Assembly: GCA_031286225.1 (NCBI GenBank) | Contig: JAITUQ010000007.1 | Location: 32,183 to 96,182, forward strand | Reading direction: 5' to 3' | DNA: 64,000 nucleotides | From: Candidatus Methanorudis spinitermitis | GTDB taxonomy: Archaea > Methanobacteriota > Methanobacteria > Methanobacteriales > Methanobacteriaceae | Part shown: positions 19,116-28,921 of the stretch, piece by piece | How positions within the stretch are numbered: the stretch's first letter is position 1 | Layout: the number at the start of each line of letters is the position of its first letter | Translations under genes and position numbers: made by a program | The notes under the pieces: model-generated | Told to the model about the DNA's origin: nothing | Seen by the model: only the letters and a program-made list of their open reading frames with translations | Databases searched by the model: none

Positions 19116-19490
19116 AGCTTATTATTATTTTAATAATTTAAAGAATTTTAATAATTTAAAGAAAATTAATTACTTAAATAATTAAAAGATAATTTATTAT
19201 TTTAATAATTAATAAATATTGCTATAATAATCAGGAAATCGTTATATTATATGAAAAAATGATAAAAGTAATTTTTAATCATTATTATCTTTTTTTATAT
19301 AAAATAATAATAAATTAAGATAAAAATAAATTAAAATAATATAAATTATTTATATTAAATTATTTTAGAATTTTTAATCATTCATATTATTTATATCATA
19401 TTCTTAAAATATTTTACAATTCTTAGAATTTTAATCTATATTCAGATTATTAATACAATATTCTAAAATATTCTACAATTCTTAAAAAAA
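19116..19490. repeat. Intergenic region with tandem repeats after the GMC gene
   Basis: Two units of about 59 bp are seen at 19366-19490: AGAATTTTTAATC..ATATTATTTATATCATATTC and AGAATTTTAATC..AGATTATTAATACAATATTC, each ending in TACAATTCTTA. The end of the GMC gene just beyond (TTATCCAGAACAATTATTTA) looks like a third, more diverged unit. A shorter TTTTAATAATTTAAAGA repeat lies at 19123-19160. Confidence 0.6.
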
Positions 19491-20774
19491 TTATCCAGAA
19501 CAATTATTTATTATATACTTAGAAAGTCTTTTTGATAATGCCAAGATTGTTAGTATTGGAGGTGCTCCAGGAGATTTTGGCAGTACACTTGCATCACTAA
19601 CAAACAAACCATTTATTTCACTTTCTAAATTTTCATTAACAATTTCTCCAATAGCTGCTGTTCCACCAGGATGAGCTCCTCTTAAATTTGTAGAAATAAT
19701 AGAGTTAGGATCAACACCCGCTTCAATTAAAATAGCTCCAGCAATAGCTGATCCTTCAGCTATAAATCTAACATCTTTAATTGAGTTCTCTTTAATAACT
19801 TTTCCATCTTTTATCTTACCATAGTTATCATCAGGAATCTTAATCATTATACCTAATATATCTTTTTTATCAGTGGCTTCTTTTTTAAGTTCATTAGCGA
19901 TAAATTGAGCATAATGCGGAGAAAGAATAAAATTTCTTCCTTTAATCAAAGCATTCATTTGAATTTCTTTATTAAAGTTAATATTCTTTAACTTTCCCCC
20001 AATAGTTACAAAAGAATCTATGAAAAGTTTTTCACCAGCTTTAATTCCTATTTTTTGAAGTAAGATAGCTGAATCAATAGCCCCAGCAGCTAATATAACT
20101 AAATCTGATTCGATGAGCGTGTTAAAATCTTCATCTTTAAAACTTTCGTCTTTACAATCTTCATCCCTAAAATTCCCATCCTTGAAATCTTCATCTTTGT
20201 GATTTTTTCTAACACGGACTCCTTTGACCTTATTGTCTTCAATAACTATATCAACAACTTCACTATTGCATAAAAGCTTAGCTCCATTATCAATAGCTAT
20301 TCTAACAAAATCTATAGAAGACCATTTTGCATTTTGTAAGCATCCAAATGAACAGTGCCCACATGGAATACATTCATTATCTCTAATAAATTTTGGCATT
20401 TTTTTAACATCTAAGTCTAAATCATTAGCTACATCCATGATTTTTCTTGTTCCCTCTCCAAAACAATTATCATTCATTGGATGAATTGAAAGTAATTTTT
20501 CAACTTCATCTAATTCATTTGAAATGTTAATGCCTAAATTATTAAGTTCTTTTTCAAGAACCCTTACTCCATTTCCTGCTGCAACAACTGTAGATCCACC
20601 AAGACATGTAGTTTTCAATAAATCAATTGGTTCATCAAATTCATCATAGCAATTAAAAGCATCATTTACATTTATAAAAGGTCCTTTTTCAACAATTGTT
20701 ACAGGAATATTAGCTAATGCTAATTCCATAGCTAAAATTCCCCCTCCAGCACCTGAACCAACAATAACAACCAT
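19491..20774 (-). CDS. GMC-type FAD-dependent oxidoreductase
   Basis: A 427-residue flavoprotein. VVIVGSGAGGGILAMELA (2-19) is the FAD dinucleotide fold; CIPCGHCSFGC near 144-154 is Cys-rich; LVILAAGAIDSAILLQ and the C-terminal HPGGTAAIG and LFVSDASVLPKSPGAPP match glucose-methanol-choline oxidoreductases. The short archaeal form lacks much of the substrate domain. The substrate is unknown. Residues around 196-215 form a tandem acidic pentapeptide (KDEDF, KDGNF, RDEDC, KDESF, KDEDF) encoded by 15-bp repeats, an unusual in-frame minisatellite. GGGGTAATTAA precedes ATG. Confidence 0.72.
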   Translation of the reverse strand: MVVIVGSGAGGGILAMELALANIPVTIVEKGPFINVNDAFNCYDEFDEPIDLLKTTCLGGSTVVAAGNGVRVLEKELNNLGINISNELDEVEKLLSIHPMNDNCFGEGTRKIMDVANDLDLDVKKMPKFIRDNECIPCGHCSFGCLQNAKWSSIDFVRIAIDNGAKLLCNSEVVDIVIEDNKVKGVRVRKNHKDEDFKDGNFRDEDCKDESFKDEDFNTLIESDLVILAAGAIDSAILLQKIGIKAGEKLFIDSFVTIGGKLKNINFNKEIQMNALIKGRNFILSPHYAQFIANELKKEATDKKDILGIMIKIPDDNYGKIKDGKVIKENSIKDVRFIAEGSAIAGAILIEAGVDPNSIISTNLRGAHPGGTAAIGEIVNENLESEINGLFVSDASVLPKSPGAPPILTILALSKRLSKYIINNCSG

Positions 20775-21061
20775 TTAATTACCCCAATAAGAATAATCTA
20801 ATTTTTAATATTTAATATAGAGATATTTAAATTTATAATCATAAATAAATAGTCATATAACTATTGTTATTAACAACTCTATTGTTATTAATAATTAATA
20901 TCAATACCGTATTACTAATGAAAAATAGGATAAATCATTAAAAAAAATATCATTAAATTAATGAATATGAAATGAACTGAATATGAAAAATATAAAAAAT
21001 ATGAAAAAATACATTTTATAAAATAATAAGAAAGTTAATTATTTTAAAAATATATTATTTA
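20775..21061. other. Intergenic region, GMC gene / small Cys-rich ORF
   Basis: 287 bp of AT-rich DNA holding the promoter of the GMC gene. A short AACTATTGTTATTAA-type repeat occurs at 20861-20895. Nothing else is recognisable. Confidence 0.4.
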
Positions 21062-21154
21062 TTATTCTGCATCTATCATCTCACCATATGAAAGCTCAAT
21101 TTGGCATCCTTTAGGACCACAACAGAAATGTTGTAAATCAGTTTGAATAATCAT
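21062..21154 (-). CDS. 30-residue Cys-rich peptide with CCGPKGC motif
   Basis: A short frame missed by length cut-offs. ATG at 21154-21152 has a strong site, AGAGGTG, 6 bp upstream, and the frame runs 30 codons to TAA. The peptide begins MIIQTDLQHF, then CCGPKGC (three Cys at 11, 12, 17) and ends in an acidic tail. The motif suggests a metal site or disulphide. Base use here is less AT-rich than the surroundings (GGTCCTAAAGGATGC), which also favours real coding. I do not recognise the family. Isolated by more than 250 bp on each side. Confidence 0.62.
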   Translation of the reverse strand: MIIQTDLQHFCCGPKGCQIELSYGEMIDAE

Positions 21155-21583
21155 TTTTTTCACCTCTATTTAAAAAAAAACTATAATACAATCATGTTCT
21201 ATCATATAAACATGATATATATCATAATATTTAGTCTATACTAAATAGCAATTCTAAAATTTTAATTAATTACTACTATCCAATCTTATAATTAATATTT
21301 ATATAATATAAATATTTTGTGGTTAGTGCAAATACTAATTATTTTCTATAAAATAAAATTTAAAATAGAAAAAGTAATAGAATGATTAACATGAAATAAA
21401 TTATAATAATTCATAGATATATAAAATACTTGATAGTTCTTATCTAAATTTAATAATAAGGTAGAATTAACTATTTTTTTAAATGATTTTATTTTCTAAT
21501 AAATATTTTTTTAAATTATTTAGCTGATGATTATATTCAAAAAAAGATAAAAAGAATGATTTTACATGGTTAATAGAATAATT
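21155..21583. other. Intergenic region upstream of the Cys-rich peptide
   Basis: About 430 bp, AT-rich, with a probable promoter for the small ORF. A CATGTTCTATCATATAAACATGATATAT segment near 21195-21222 contains overlapping ATCATG/CATGAT inverted elements that might be an operator. A GAATGATTTTACAT / GAATAATTTTACAT pair (21553 and 21576) duplicates the end of the next gene. Confidence 0.35.
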
Positions 21584-21952
21584 TTACATCATCAATTCCA
21601 TGAAAAGGTTATTTTTTGAATAATTATTTTCAGCAGGTATAAGGTTTTCCCTAGAACCATAGCCATTTTTATCTTTGCCTGATACAGCACAATAGTCAGC
21701 TCCACAATAGGAGCAAGTTAATTCAACTTCAAAAGTTCCTTTAGGATTTACTGTTAAAGAATTATATGCTCCACACAAGGGACAAAAATTATACCATGTT
21801 TTCGTGAAATTTTCATATGGCAAATTTGTATCTGCACTTGGTTTGGCTGTTACGGTTACTGTAGAAATAGCTGGAACCATAGCTACTCCTATTAAAGATA
21901 AGATAAGTATTAAAGCAGTTCCAATGAAAAATCTTTTATAATTAGTCTTCAA
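21584..21952 (-). CDS. Secreted zinc-ribbon protein of unknown function
   Basis: A 122-residue protein with an N-terminal signal or anchor segment (basic start KTNYKRFF then about 20 hydrophobic residues ending VAMVPAIS). The exported part has CPLCGAYNSL and TCSYCGADYCAVSGKD, two CxxC knuckles spaced like a zinc ribbon. The start chosen is TTG at 21952 because GAGGAG lies 10 bp upstream; the open frame extends to TTG 22009 without a site. A 21-codon ORF with a strong ribosome binding site (21990-22055) precedes it in another frame. The exact role is unknown; an envelope-associated, possibly wall-binding protein is an inference. Confidence 0.55.
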   Translation of the reverse strand: MKTNYKRFFIGTALILILSLIGVAMVPAISTVTVTAKPSADTNLPYENFTKTWYNFCPLCGAYNSLTVNPKGTFEVELTCSYCGADYCAVSGKDKNGYGSRENLIPAENNYSKNNLFMELMM

Positions 21953-21989
21953 AAGTATCAAACTCCTCTTAGTTAATATAAAATTTTGT

Positions 21990-22055
21990 TTAGATTTTTT
22001 GCTTTGCAATAAAAACCAAAACTGAGTCTGCCACGATTTTTGAAGATTTAAACAT
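21990..22055 (-). CDS. Possible leader peptide or decayed N-terminus
   Basis: ATG at 22055-22053 lies behind GGAGGTATTATA, an excellent ribosome binding site, and reads 21 codons (MFKSSKIVADSVLVFIAKQKI as two pieces: a basic start and a hydrophobic middle) to TAA. It ends 37 bp before the TTG of the zinc-ribbon gene. It may be a leader peptide, or the original start of that gene separated by a frameshift. Confidence 0.4.
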   Translation of the reverse strand: MFKSSKIVADSVLVFIAKQKI

Positions 22056-22236
22056 TATAATACCTCCACATAGAAATAATAATCATCAAAGATAGATAAT
22101 TAAATTATAGTAATAATATAGAATAGTCATGTATAATACTACAAATTACATTTCATATAGAATAAGTTAATATAATTCCATATATAACTTAACATTAAAT
22201 AAAAATATTATCATTATAATATCTTTCATTAAAATA

Positions 22237-22695
22237 ATTAGTAATCCTTATATTTAAATCTTGCTATAATCAATGGTAATATGGCATCCGATTAACTTAT
22301 AACTTATAAATTAGCAATTCAATTAACATTAAAAAGATTATAAATAATTTTAAAAATATCTAAAATAATATAGACGGATATCTTAAAAAATAAGTAACAA
22401 TAAAATTATTTCAATTAATAATGAATAATAAATAAAAAAAAGAAAAAATATTTGATTATAGCCTTGGTAATTCGTAATTCTAAGATTTAAATCTTAGTAT
22501 AATCAATGATAATCTGGCATCCGATTAACTTATAACTTATAATAAGCTATTCTATTAAGATTAAAAAGATTATAAATAATTTTAAAAATATCTAAAATAA
22601 TATTAAATGAATATCTTAAAAAATAAGTAATAATAAAATTACTTCAATTAATAATAATTAATAAATTAAAAAGATATTTAGTTATAGCTCCCAAA
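22237..22695. repeat. Two direct copies of an approximately 230-bp non-coding element
   Basis: Copy 1 spans about 22237-22466 and copy 2 about 22467-22695, with a period near 232-234 bp (TTTAAATCTT at 22252 and 22486). Identity is high through GGCATCCGATTAACTTATA and AAAGATTATAAATAATTTT to the TAGTTATAGC / GATTATAGCC end. Copy 2 carries a perfect palindrome, TAAGATTTAAATCTTA (22481-22496). No ORF is shared by both. The GGCATCCGATT core is unusually G+C rich. Candidate duplicated small RNA or non-autonomous element. Confidence 0.85.
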
Positions 22696-22995
22696 TTAAA
22701 AAGTTATTAATGATTAAAGAAAATAAAACAAACAAAAATAGCTATTTCATTATATTAGTTGTTGTAATTATAAATTTTTCATTTTAAAAAAAAAAATAGA
22801 TAAATAAAATCATTTCTTATTTTTTAAAAAAAAAAAAAGTTAATAAAATTCATCTCAATATCAAAAATATTATCCAATACTTTTGTATAAATAATAAATT
22901 AATTAGATAAAAAAAATTATTTAAAGGAATTATTTAAAAAAATTATCAAATGATAAATACCTAATTTCAATAAATAAAAATAAAGCAGGGGAATT
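22696..22995. other. Intergenic region upstream of tldD
   Basis: 300 bp with an AATAGCTATT copy at 22737-22746 and A-runs. It probably holds the tldD promoter. No ORF was seen. Confidence 0.4.
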
Positions 22996-24363
22996 ATGGA
23001 AGAAAATTTAGATTTATTCGGGAAAATAATTAATACAATCGAATCAAATGTTGACTATATTGATATAAGAGCAGTAAAAGGAGATAACACCAATATTTTA
23101 ATGAAAGATGGGAAAATTCAGGAGATAAGTTCTGGATTAGACATTGGAGCTAGAATAAGAGTTTTAAATAATGGTGCTTGGGGTTTTGCTTTTACAAACG
23201 ATTTAAATAAATTAGATGAAATATCTAAAACAGCTATAAAAATATCAAATTCACTATCAGGAGATGTAAAATTAGCTGAAAATGAGGTAATCGAAAATAA
23301 AATAAAAATATCTCCTAAAATACCTGTATCAGATGTTTCAATTGAAGATAAAAAAGAATTAATATTAGATGCAAATAAAGCAGCTAATATTGACCATGTT
23401 GTAAGTACAACTGTTAGTTATTCAGATAGCCAATCTCAAAGTGTTTTTCTAAGTAGTGAAGGTAGTTCAATAATTATGGATGAAGCAAGAATAGGACTAT
23501 TTTTAAATGCTGCAGCATCTTCTGGAGATATAATACAATTTGGCCATGGTAGTATCGGGGGGACCAAAGGGTTTGAAATTTTAAAAGATGCAGACATTGA
23601 AAAATTTGCAAGAAAAATAGGGCAAAAAGCTAATAGACTACTAAAAGCAGAGACTCCTCCTTCAGGGAAGTTTACAATTATAGCTGATAATGATTTAACT
23701 GGTGTTTTTATACATGAAGCAGTAGGGCATGCAGTAGAAGCTGATCTAATTTTACAAAATGATTCAATTTTAAAAGACAAAATCGGAGTTAAAATAGGTT
23801 CAGAAATTGTGAATATAGTTGATGATCCAAGTTATGATGGTTTCGGATATTATGCATATGACGTAGAAGGTGTAGAAACTGGGAAAACCCAAATTGTTAA
23901 AAATGGAAAGCTAGCATCACTATTAAGTTCTCGAGAATCTGCTTCAAAATTAAATATGAAATCAACAGGAAATGCAAGATCACTAGTAAGTGATCAACCA
24001 ATAGTAAGGATGAGTAACACCTACCTTGAACCTGGAAATATGAATTTTGAAGAATTAATCGAAGATATAAAAGAAGGAATATATCTTAAAGGTTCAAGAG
24101 GAGGGCAAGTAGATACTGGAAAAGGAATTTTCCAATTTAACGCTGCTGAATCTTTCGAAATAAAAGATGGTGAGGTAAAAAATCCTTTAAGAGATGTTTC
24201 ATTATCTGGAAATATTTTAAAAACATTGAATCATGTAGATGCTCTTGGATCTGATTTTAAATTAAGTGTAGGTTTCTGTGGAAAATCTGGGCAAACAGTT
24301 CCTGTAGGAGATGGAGGACCCCATACACGTATATTAGAAGCTATTGTTGGAGGCAGTAGCTAA
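22996..24363 (+). CDS. tldD: TldD-type metalloprotease
   Basis: A 455-residue member of the TldD/PmbA family, zinc proteases that cut unfolded or modified peptides in the TldD/TldE heterodimer. The zinc site HEAVGH is at 240-245 with a following Glu (VEAD). [10 protein letters not shown] near 60-69 and the C-terminal [18 protein letters not shown] complete the signature. AGGGG lies before ATG. The partner pmbA/tldE is not next to it here. Downstream lies an array of ATAAAATATTT repeats with 33-35 bp spacing (24416-24500). Confidence 0.9.
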   Translation: MEENLDLFGKIINTIESNVDYIDIRAVKGDNTNILMKDGKIQEISSGLDIGARIRVLNNGAWGFAFTNDLNKLDEISKTAIKISNSLSGDVKLAENEVIENKIKISPKIPVSDVSIEDKKELILDANKAANIDHVVSTTVSYSDSQSQSVFLSSEGSSIIMDEARIGLFLNAAASSGDIIQFGHGSIGGTKGFEILKDADIEKFARKIGQKANRLLKAETPPSGKFTIIADNDLTGVFIHEAVGHAVEADLILQNDSILKDKIGVKIGSEIVNIVDDPSYDGFGYYAYDVEGVETGKTQIVKNGKLASLLSSRESASKLNMKSTGNARSLVSDQPIVRMSNTYLEPGNMNFEELIEDIKEGIYLKGSRGGQVDTGKGIFQFNAAESFEIKDGEVKNPLRDVSLSGNILKTLNHVDALGSDFKLSVGFCGKSGQTVPVGDGGPHTRILEAIVGGSS

Positions 24364-24415
24364 ATCGATACAAGCCTATAACAAGATATTAATATAAAAT
24401 GATTAATTTATTTAA

Positions 24416-24510
24416 ATAAAATATTTCTTAAAATCATTATTAAACTAAAAATAAAATATTTTAAAAACCATTATTTAGTTAAAATAAAATATTTCTTAAA
24501 ATCATGCAAA
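24416..24510. repeat. 33-35 bp tandem repeat, three units
   Basis: ATAAAATATTT starts at 24416, 24451 and 24484, followed by CTTAAAATCAT or TAAAAACCAT in each unit. It lies between tldD and the AMMECR1-domain gene. Confidence 0.7.
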
Positions 24511-24573
24511 AATAGTTATCTATATTTAAGTGAGTGCATATCCATATAGTAGAAGAATATTGGAGATGAGCTA

Positions 24574-25137
24574 TTGTTAAGGAAAGAAGATGGGAATTAT
24601 TTGATTAGAATAGCTAAAAAAGCAATTAATGAATACATAATTAATAATACTAAAATTGACGTTCCAAAAGACTGTCCAGAATATTTAAAAGAAAAATTAG
24701 GAGTTTTTGTTACTTTAAATGAAAGTAAAAATTTAAGAGGATGTATTGGTTATCCTGAGCCAATTGAACCTCTTATAAAAGCTGTAATTGATGTTAGTAT
24801 TTCAGCAGCTACAGCTGACCCTCGTTTTCCAAAATTAACAGAAGATGAACTGAGTAAAATTGAAATTGAAGTAACTGTTTTAACTAAACCAAAAATTATC
24901 CAAGTTTCAGACCCTAATGAATATCCAAAGAAAATAGCTATTGGAGAAGATGGCCTAATAATAGAAAAAGGATTTAATAAAGGTTTACTTCTCCCACAAG
25001 TAGCTACTGAGCATGGAATGGATAGTGAAGAATTTTTATCTAATACTTGTATGAAAGCAGGTTTGGATTATAGCTGTTGGTTAAATAGTGATGTGAAAAT
25101 ATCTTCTTTCCAAGGACAAATATTTAAAGAAAGCTAA
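24574..25137 (+). CDS. AMMECR1-domain protein
   Basis: A 187-residue protein of the AMMECR1 family (PF01871), widespread in archaea and eukaryotes. The conserved LRGCIGYPEPIEPL motif is at about 54-67, followed by AATADPRFPKLTEDEL. In archaea the domain is often near MEMO/radical-SAM genes, which are absent here; the exact activity is unknown. The start is TTG at 24574, with GGAGATGAG 4-12 bp upstream and no in-frame ATG near. Confidence 0.9.
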   Translation: MLRKEDGNYLIRIAKKAINEYIINNTKIDVPKDCPEYLKEKLGVFVTLNESKNLRGCIGYPEPIEPLIKAVIDVSISAATADPRFPKLTEDELSKIEIEVTVLTKPKIIQVSDPNEYPKKIAIGEDGLIIEKGFNKGLLLPQVATEHGMDSEEFLSNTCMKAGLDYSCWLNSDVKISSFQGQIFKES

Positions 25138-25453
25138 GAGAAATAAAATTTCCAATTAAATAATAAAACTAGATAAAATTAGATAATATATTTATGATAT
25201 TTAAAAAAAAATGATATTATGAATGACAATAGTAATTAAAAATCATTATATAAAAAAAGGATAATATAAAAAAATAATAATATTAAAAATAAGAATTAAA
25301 AAAGGATAATATAAAAAATAATAATATTAAAAATAAGAATTAAAAAATATATGAAATAACTATTATTAGCTGAATAAAATAAAAAAAAATATAGCTATTT
25401 AGTAATTATATATTAAAAATGAATAATTTAAGTCTTAAATAGCTAGTGATTAT
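25138..25453. repeat. Intergenic region with a perfect 45-bp tandem repeat
   Basis: The unit beginning GGATAATATAAAAAAATAAT starts at 25259 and 25304 and ends with AAGAATTAAAAAA in each copy (25259-25347). It is almost exact, so recent. A TATAGCTATTTAG lies at 25391, near the next gene's promoter. Confidence 0.8.
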
Positions 25454-26464
25454 ATGATTATACCAACAATCCCCACACCAGATGAACTTTTAGATAAAGG
25501 ATTTCGAAGAGGAAAAAAAGCAGCTGATCTAGTTAGAACTTCTAAAATACCAAGACATTTAAAATCCAAAAGAATCGAAGAGCAAAGAGTTGTAACTTCT
25601 TGTCAGGTAATCAAAGATAGAATTAAAATGATTCTTGATCGTGTTCCAGATATTGAAAGCCTTCCTGAATTTTATCAAGACTATATAGATATTACTGTTG
25701 GGATTGATAAAATGAAACAATCTCTTGGAGGATTGAATTGGGCATATGGAATAATTACTCAGCTTGAAAAAGATTATGCCAGTAGAATTAGAAAATCTCC
25801 CTCAGAAAAAGCATCAAAGCTTCAAAAACAAGTATATGGTAGAATAGCTTCGGTTGTAAATAAAATAAAAAAAGATCTCGATTTTTTAGACTTTGCAAAA
25901 GCAAGTTTAAGAAACATGCCCACCATTGATTTTGAAGCTACTACAGTTGTAATAGCTGGATTTCCTAATGTAGGTAAATCAACTTTACTTAGACAAATAA
26001 CTGATGCTGAGCCAAAAGTAGCTGATTATCCTTTCACAACAAAAGGGATACAAATTGGACATTTAGAAAGAAATTGGAAAAAGATACAAATTATTGATAC
26101 TCCAGGACTCTTAGATCGACCATTTCTAGAAATGAATGATATTGAGCTAAATGCTATGGTAGCTCTTGAACATTTAGCTGACACAATCTTATTTATAATT
26201 GATTCATCCGAAACATGTGGATATCCTATAGAAAGTCAATACCATCTTTCAAAAGAAATCAAAAGAATCTTCAATATTCCAATGATTTATTTATTTAATA
26301 AAATAGATATTTCAATAAATAAAAATACAGATAATGATGATGGTCTATTAAAAAAATATTTTAATGAAATAGATGACTATTTACTTGTTTCTGCATATAA
26401 TGGTAAAGGGATTGATGAGATAATAGCTATTTTAGAAAAAGTTGAAAAAATAAAAAAAGAATAA
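25454..26464 (+). CDS. NOG1-like GTPase
   Basis: A 336-residue GTPase of the OBG-HflX superfamily, archaeal NOG1 type, related to the nucleolar factor that acts in 60S ribosome assembly. An N-terminal helical domain (about 1-155) precedes the G domain: GFPNVGKST (169-177, G1), FTTKGIQIG (G2), DTPGLLDRP (G3) and NKID (G4). Archaeal members lack the long eukaryotic C-terminus. Role in large-subunit maturation is inferred from the family. Confidence 0.88.
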   Translation: MIIPTIPTPDELLDKGFRRGKKAADLVRTSKIPRHLKSKRIEEQRVVTSCQVIKDRIKMILDRVPDIESLPEFYQDYIDITVGIDKMKQSLGGLNWAYGIITQLEKDYASRIRKSPSEKASKLQKQVYGRIASVVNKIKKDLDFLDFAKASLRNMPTIDFEATTVVIAGFPNVGKSTLLRQITDAEPKVADYPFTTKGIQIGHLERNWKKIQIIDTPGLLDRPFLEMNDIELNAMVALEHLADTILFIIDSSETCGYPIESQYHLSKEIKRIFNIPMIYLFNKIDISINKNTDNDDGLLKKYFNEIDDYLLVSAYNGKGIDEIIAILEKVEKIKKE

Positions 26465-26571
26465 AAGATTATTTGATATGATTTTTTAAAAAATTCTTAT
26501 AATATTAAATCAATAATTATAATCAAACTAATTTAAATTAACAATTCAAAATTAACTATAGGAGGAATTAT

Positions 26572-27099
26572 ATGAGTGAAAAACGTATTTTTGAAAAAGG
26601 AGTAGCTGATAGTAAAGAAATTGTAGATAAAGGTATGGAAAAAGGAAAAAATGTTGCTGGTAGAGTAGCTACTGATTTTGGAAAAACAATGGATGAGATT
26701 TTGATAAATCTAAAATCTTTCCAAAAAGATGTAGACTCTAAAATAAACGAATATAAAGAAACAACACCTAGTAGAATCGATTTAGATTTGATTGATGCAG
26801 GTGATTCACTATATGTAAAAGCAGATCTTCCTGGTGTTGAAAAAAAAGATATTGATGTTGAAATACTAGAAAGAGAACTAACAATTAAAAGCCATTTTAA
26901 TACTACTTGTAAAAATGAAGGAAATACAAATGAATGTGAATTCTTAATTAAAGGAAGAAAAAACGGTCCTGCAGAAAGAACCATTAAAATACCAAATAAG
27001 ATTAAAATAAAAGAAGCTAAAGCAGAATTTAATAATGGTGTTCTTTTTTTAGACCTTCCTAAAGTTGAAACTAAAAAATTAAAAGTTAATATTAAATAA
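26572..27099 (+). CDS. Small heat-shock protein, Hsp20 family
   Basis: A 175-residue alpha-crystallin-type chaperone that holds unfolding proteins. The crystallin domain occupies about 65-175: VKADLPGVEKKDIDVEI and the final FNNGVLFLDLPK motif (the GVL signature). The first 60 residues are a basic/acidic helical arm with repeated KGMEKGKN-like segments rather than the usual hydrophobic arm. The terminal IXI motif is replaced by VNIK. AGGAGGAATTAT precedes ATG, the strongest ribosome binding site in this part. Confidence 0.88.
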   Translation: MSEKRIFEKGVADSKEIVDKGMEKGKNVAGRVATDFGKTMDEILINLKSFQKDVDSKINEYKETTPSRIDLDLIDAGDSLYVKADLPGVEKKDIDVEILERELTIKSHFNTTCKNEGNTNECEFLIKGRKNGPAERTIKIPNKIKIKEAKAEFNNGVLFLDLPKVETKKLKVNIK

Positions 27100-27530
27100 A
27101 AATTAATTTATTATTGTGTTCCACAAATTTATCATTTAAATTTTTTTAAATTTTTTCATTAATTTTTTTTATTTGATAAAAAATATTTAAATTAAATTAT
27201 TATAAAATAAAAATAAAAAAATTAATTTTGATAAAAAAATATTAAGATAAGATTAATTATTAGCTTAAAAACTTAATCATAAATAAGTTATTTATTAAAT
27301 AAAAAAAAATTAAAGTTAAATTAAAAAAAATTAAAAAAAATTAAAAAAAAAATAAAATACCAAATTAAAAAATTAGAAAAAAATATAATTAAATTATTGG
27401 TATTTATCAAAAACTAATTAATAAATAATATAAACTTTTTTTCTTTTTAAAAAAAATAATAAAAACTATAAAAATAAAAATAATTTTTTAATCCATTTAA
27501 ACATTTAATTAACAAAAATAAAAGGCATTA
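27100..27530. other. Convergent intergenic region, hsp20 / SIS gene
   Basis: 430 bp between two converging genes, with AAATTAAAAAAAATTAAAAA runs (27300-27360) and long T and A tracts. Poly-T runs on each strand could end transcription. No gene was seen. Confidence 0.45.
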
Positions 27531-28535
27531 TTAATATCTTACTTTGCCAATATGCCTTGTACTTCCTGGGTCTTCTCCATTAAAATGAGCTAAATAATAA
27601 ATAAACCATTCTAAAGGAATTACAAGTATAAAAGGTGATAAAAGAGGATTAATATCAGCATAATCTTGTAATTTATAAACCAGTATTTTTGAATCAAGGT
27701 TTTTAGAAAATTCAATGACTTTTTTAGTTATTTCATCTGAAGGATAATCTGAATCCAAGAATATTAATGGAACATCTTTTTCTGCTCTTTCTATTAAACC
27801 ATGTCTAAATTCTGAAGAATATAATGGGCATGCATGTTTTAATGCTCCTTCCATGAACATAGTCATAGCTAATTTATAAGCTAAACCATAGTTTGGACCA
27901 CTTCCTAAACAATAAAAAATATCATCATCTTTAAATTCATAAGCTAATTTCTTATTTTCCTCTTCACAATCCTCAATAATTTTTTCCATTAAATCTGGAA
28001 TATTTTTAAGTTCTTTAAGTAATTCTTCTTTCTTTTCATAATCAGATGCAGAAAATAAGATGTAATAAAGTGCAGATAACTGAGTTACATATGTTTTTGT
28101 TCCAAGTATAGCTTCCTCCCTACCACAATGCGTAGCAATCGGATATTTTGCTTCTTTCATCATTGAGCTATCTTTTTCATTGGAAATAACAATTGTAAGA
28201 ATATCTAATTCATTTGCTCTTCTAAGGGCAGCAAGAGTATCAGCTGTTTCACCAGATTGTGACGTGAATATAGCTACTGAGTTTTCATTATTTAACTTTT
28301 TATTATAGTAAAATTCATATCCTGTAATGACATCAATATTTAAATCAACTACCATTTCTAAAGCATCTTTTGCACTATAAACAGTTGACAAGGAACTTCC
28401 ACATCCAATTAAATAAATTTTGTTGACTTTAGCTAGTTTAGAAGCTATTTTTTCCATATTTTCTAGCTCCATTTCAAATGTTTTTCTAATTGAATCAGGT
28501 TGTTCAAGAACTTCACTATACATCTTGTATTCCAT
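27531..28535 (-). CDS. SIS-domain sugar isomerase/deaminase (GlmS C-half-like)
   Basis: A 334-residue protein with two SIS domains, matching the isomerase half of glucosamine-6-phosphate synthase without its glutaminase domain. [18 protein letters not shown] (about 41-58) and [16 protein letters not shown] bind the sugar phosphate; the end carries FRHGLIE and [11 protein letters not shown]. Such stand-alone forms act as glucosamine-6-P deaminases, FrlB-type deglycases or isomerases; which applies is not visible. ATG at 28535 has GGAG 6 bp upstream; a TTG 12 bp earlier extends the frame but overlaps that site. Confidence 0.8.
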   Translation of the reverse strand: MEYKMYSEVLEQPDSIRKTFEMELENMEKIASKLAKVNKIYLIGCGSSLSTVYSAKDALEMVVDLNIDVITGYEFYYNKKLNNENSVAIFTSQSGETADTLAALRRANELDILTIVISNEKDSSMMKEAKYPIATHCGREEAILGTKTYVTQLSALYYILFSASDYEKKEELLKELKNIPDLMEKIIEDCEEENKKLAYEFKDDDIFYCLGSGPNYGLAYKLAMTMFMEGALKHACPLYSSEFRHGLIERAEKDVPLIFLDSDYPSDEITKKVIEFSKNLDSKILVYKLQDYADINPLLSPFILVIPLEWFIYYLAHFNGEDPGSTRHIGKVRY

Positions 28536-28606
28536 GTTTATCTCCAACTGATTTTTAATGTTTCTTAAATAATATTAAAATTTTAATTTATTTAGAAAAT
28601 ACAAAC

Positions 28607-28651
28607 GACTTTCTAACATAGAAAATGGAAGATGTCACAAGTTAGAAAATC
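28607..28651. promoter_or_regulatory. Inverted repeat in the divergent SIS / ABC-permease intergenic region
   Basis: GACTTTCTAAC (28607-28617) and GTTAGAAAATC (28641-28651) are 11-bp arms with one mismatch around a 23-base centre. It lies 72 bp upstream of the SIS gene, which is divergent from the ABC operon. An operator or the foot of a leader hairpin is possible. The rest of 28536-28921 is AT-rich, with an ATTATTCATAATATAGAATAGTAT stretch near 28828. Confidence 0.4.
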
Positions 28652-28921
28652 TTTAATTTTTGTTTATTTTAGTTATATTTGTTATTTATATTATTTAAAT
28701 ATTATTAGTTTAATGTAATGAAAAAATCATGTTTAAAATTCAACTTATAATATTGATATTTGGTTAAAATAGCTATAAGTTATTTATAGTTTTCATTAGT
28801 ATTATTTTTCTACTATACTATATGAGTATTATTCATAATATAGAATAGTATAAGTATTATAATAATCATAGTTTATAACAGAAATAAATTCGTGACAATA
28901 TCATTATTAAAGAGGATTATT

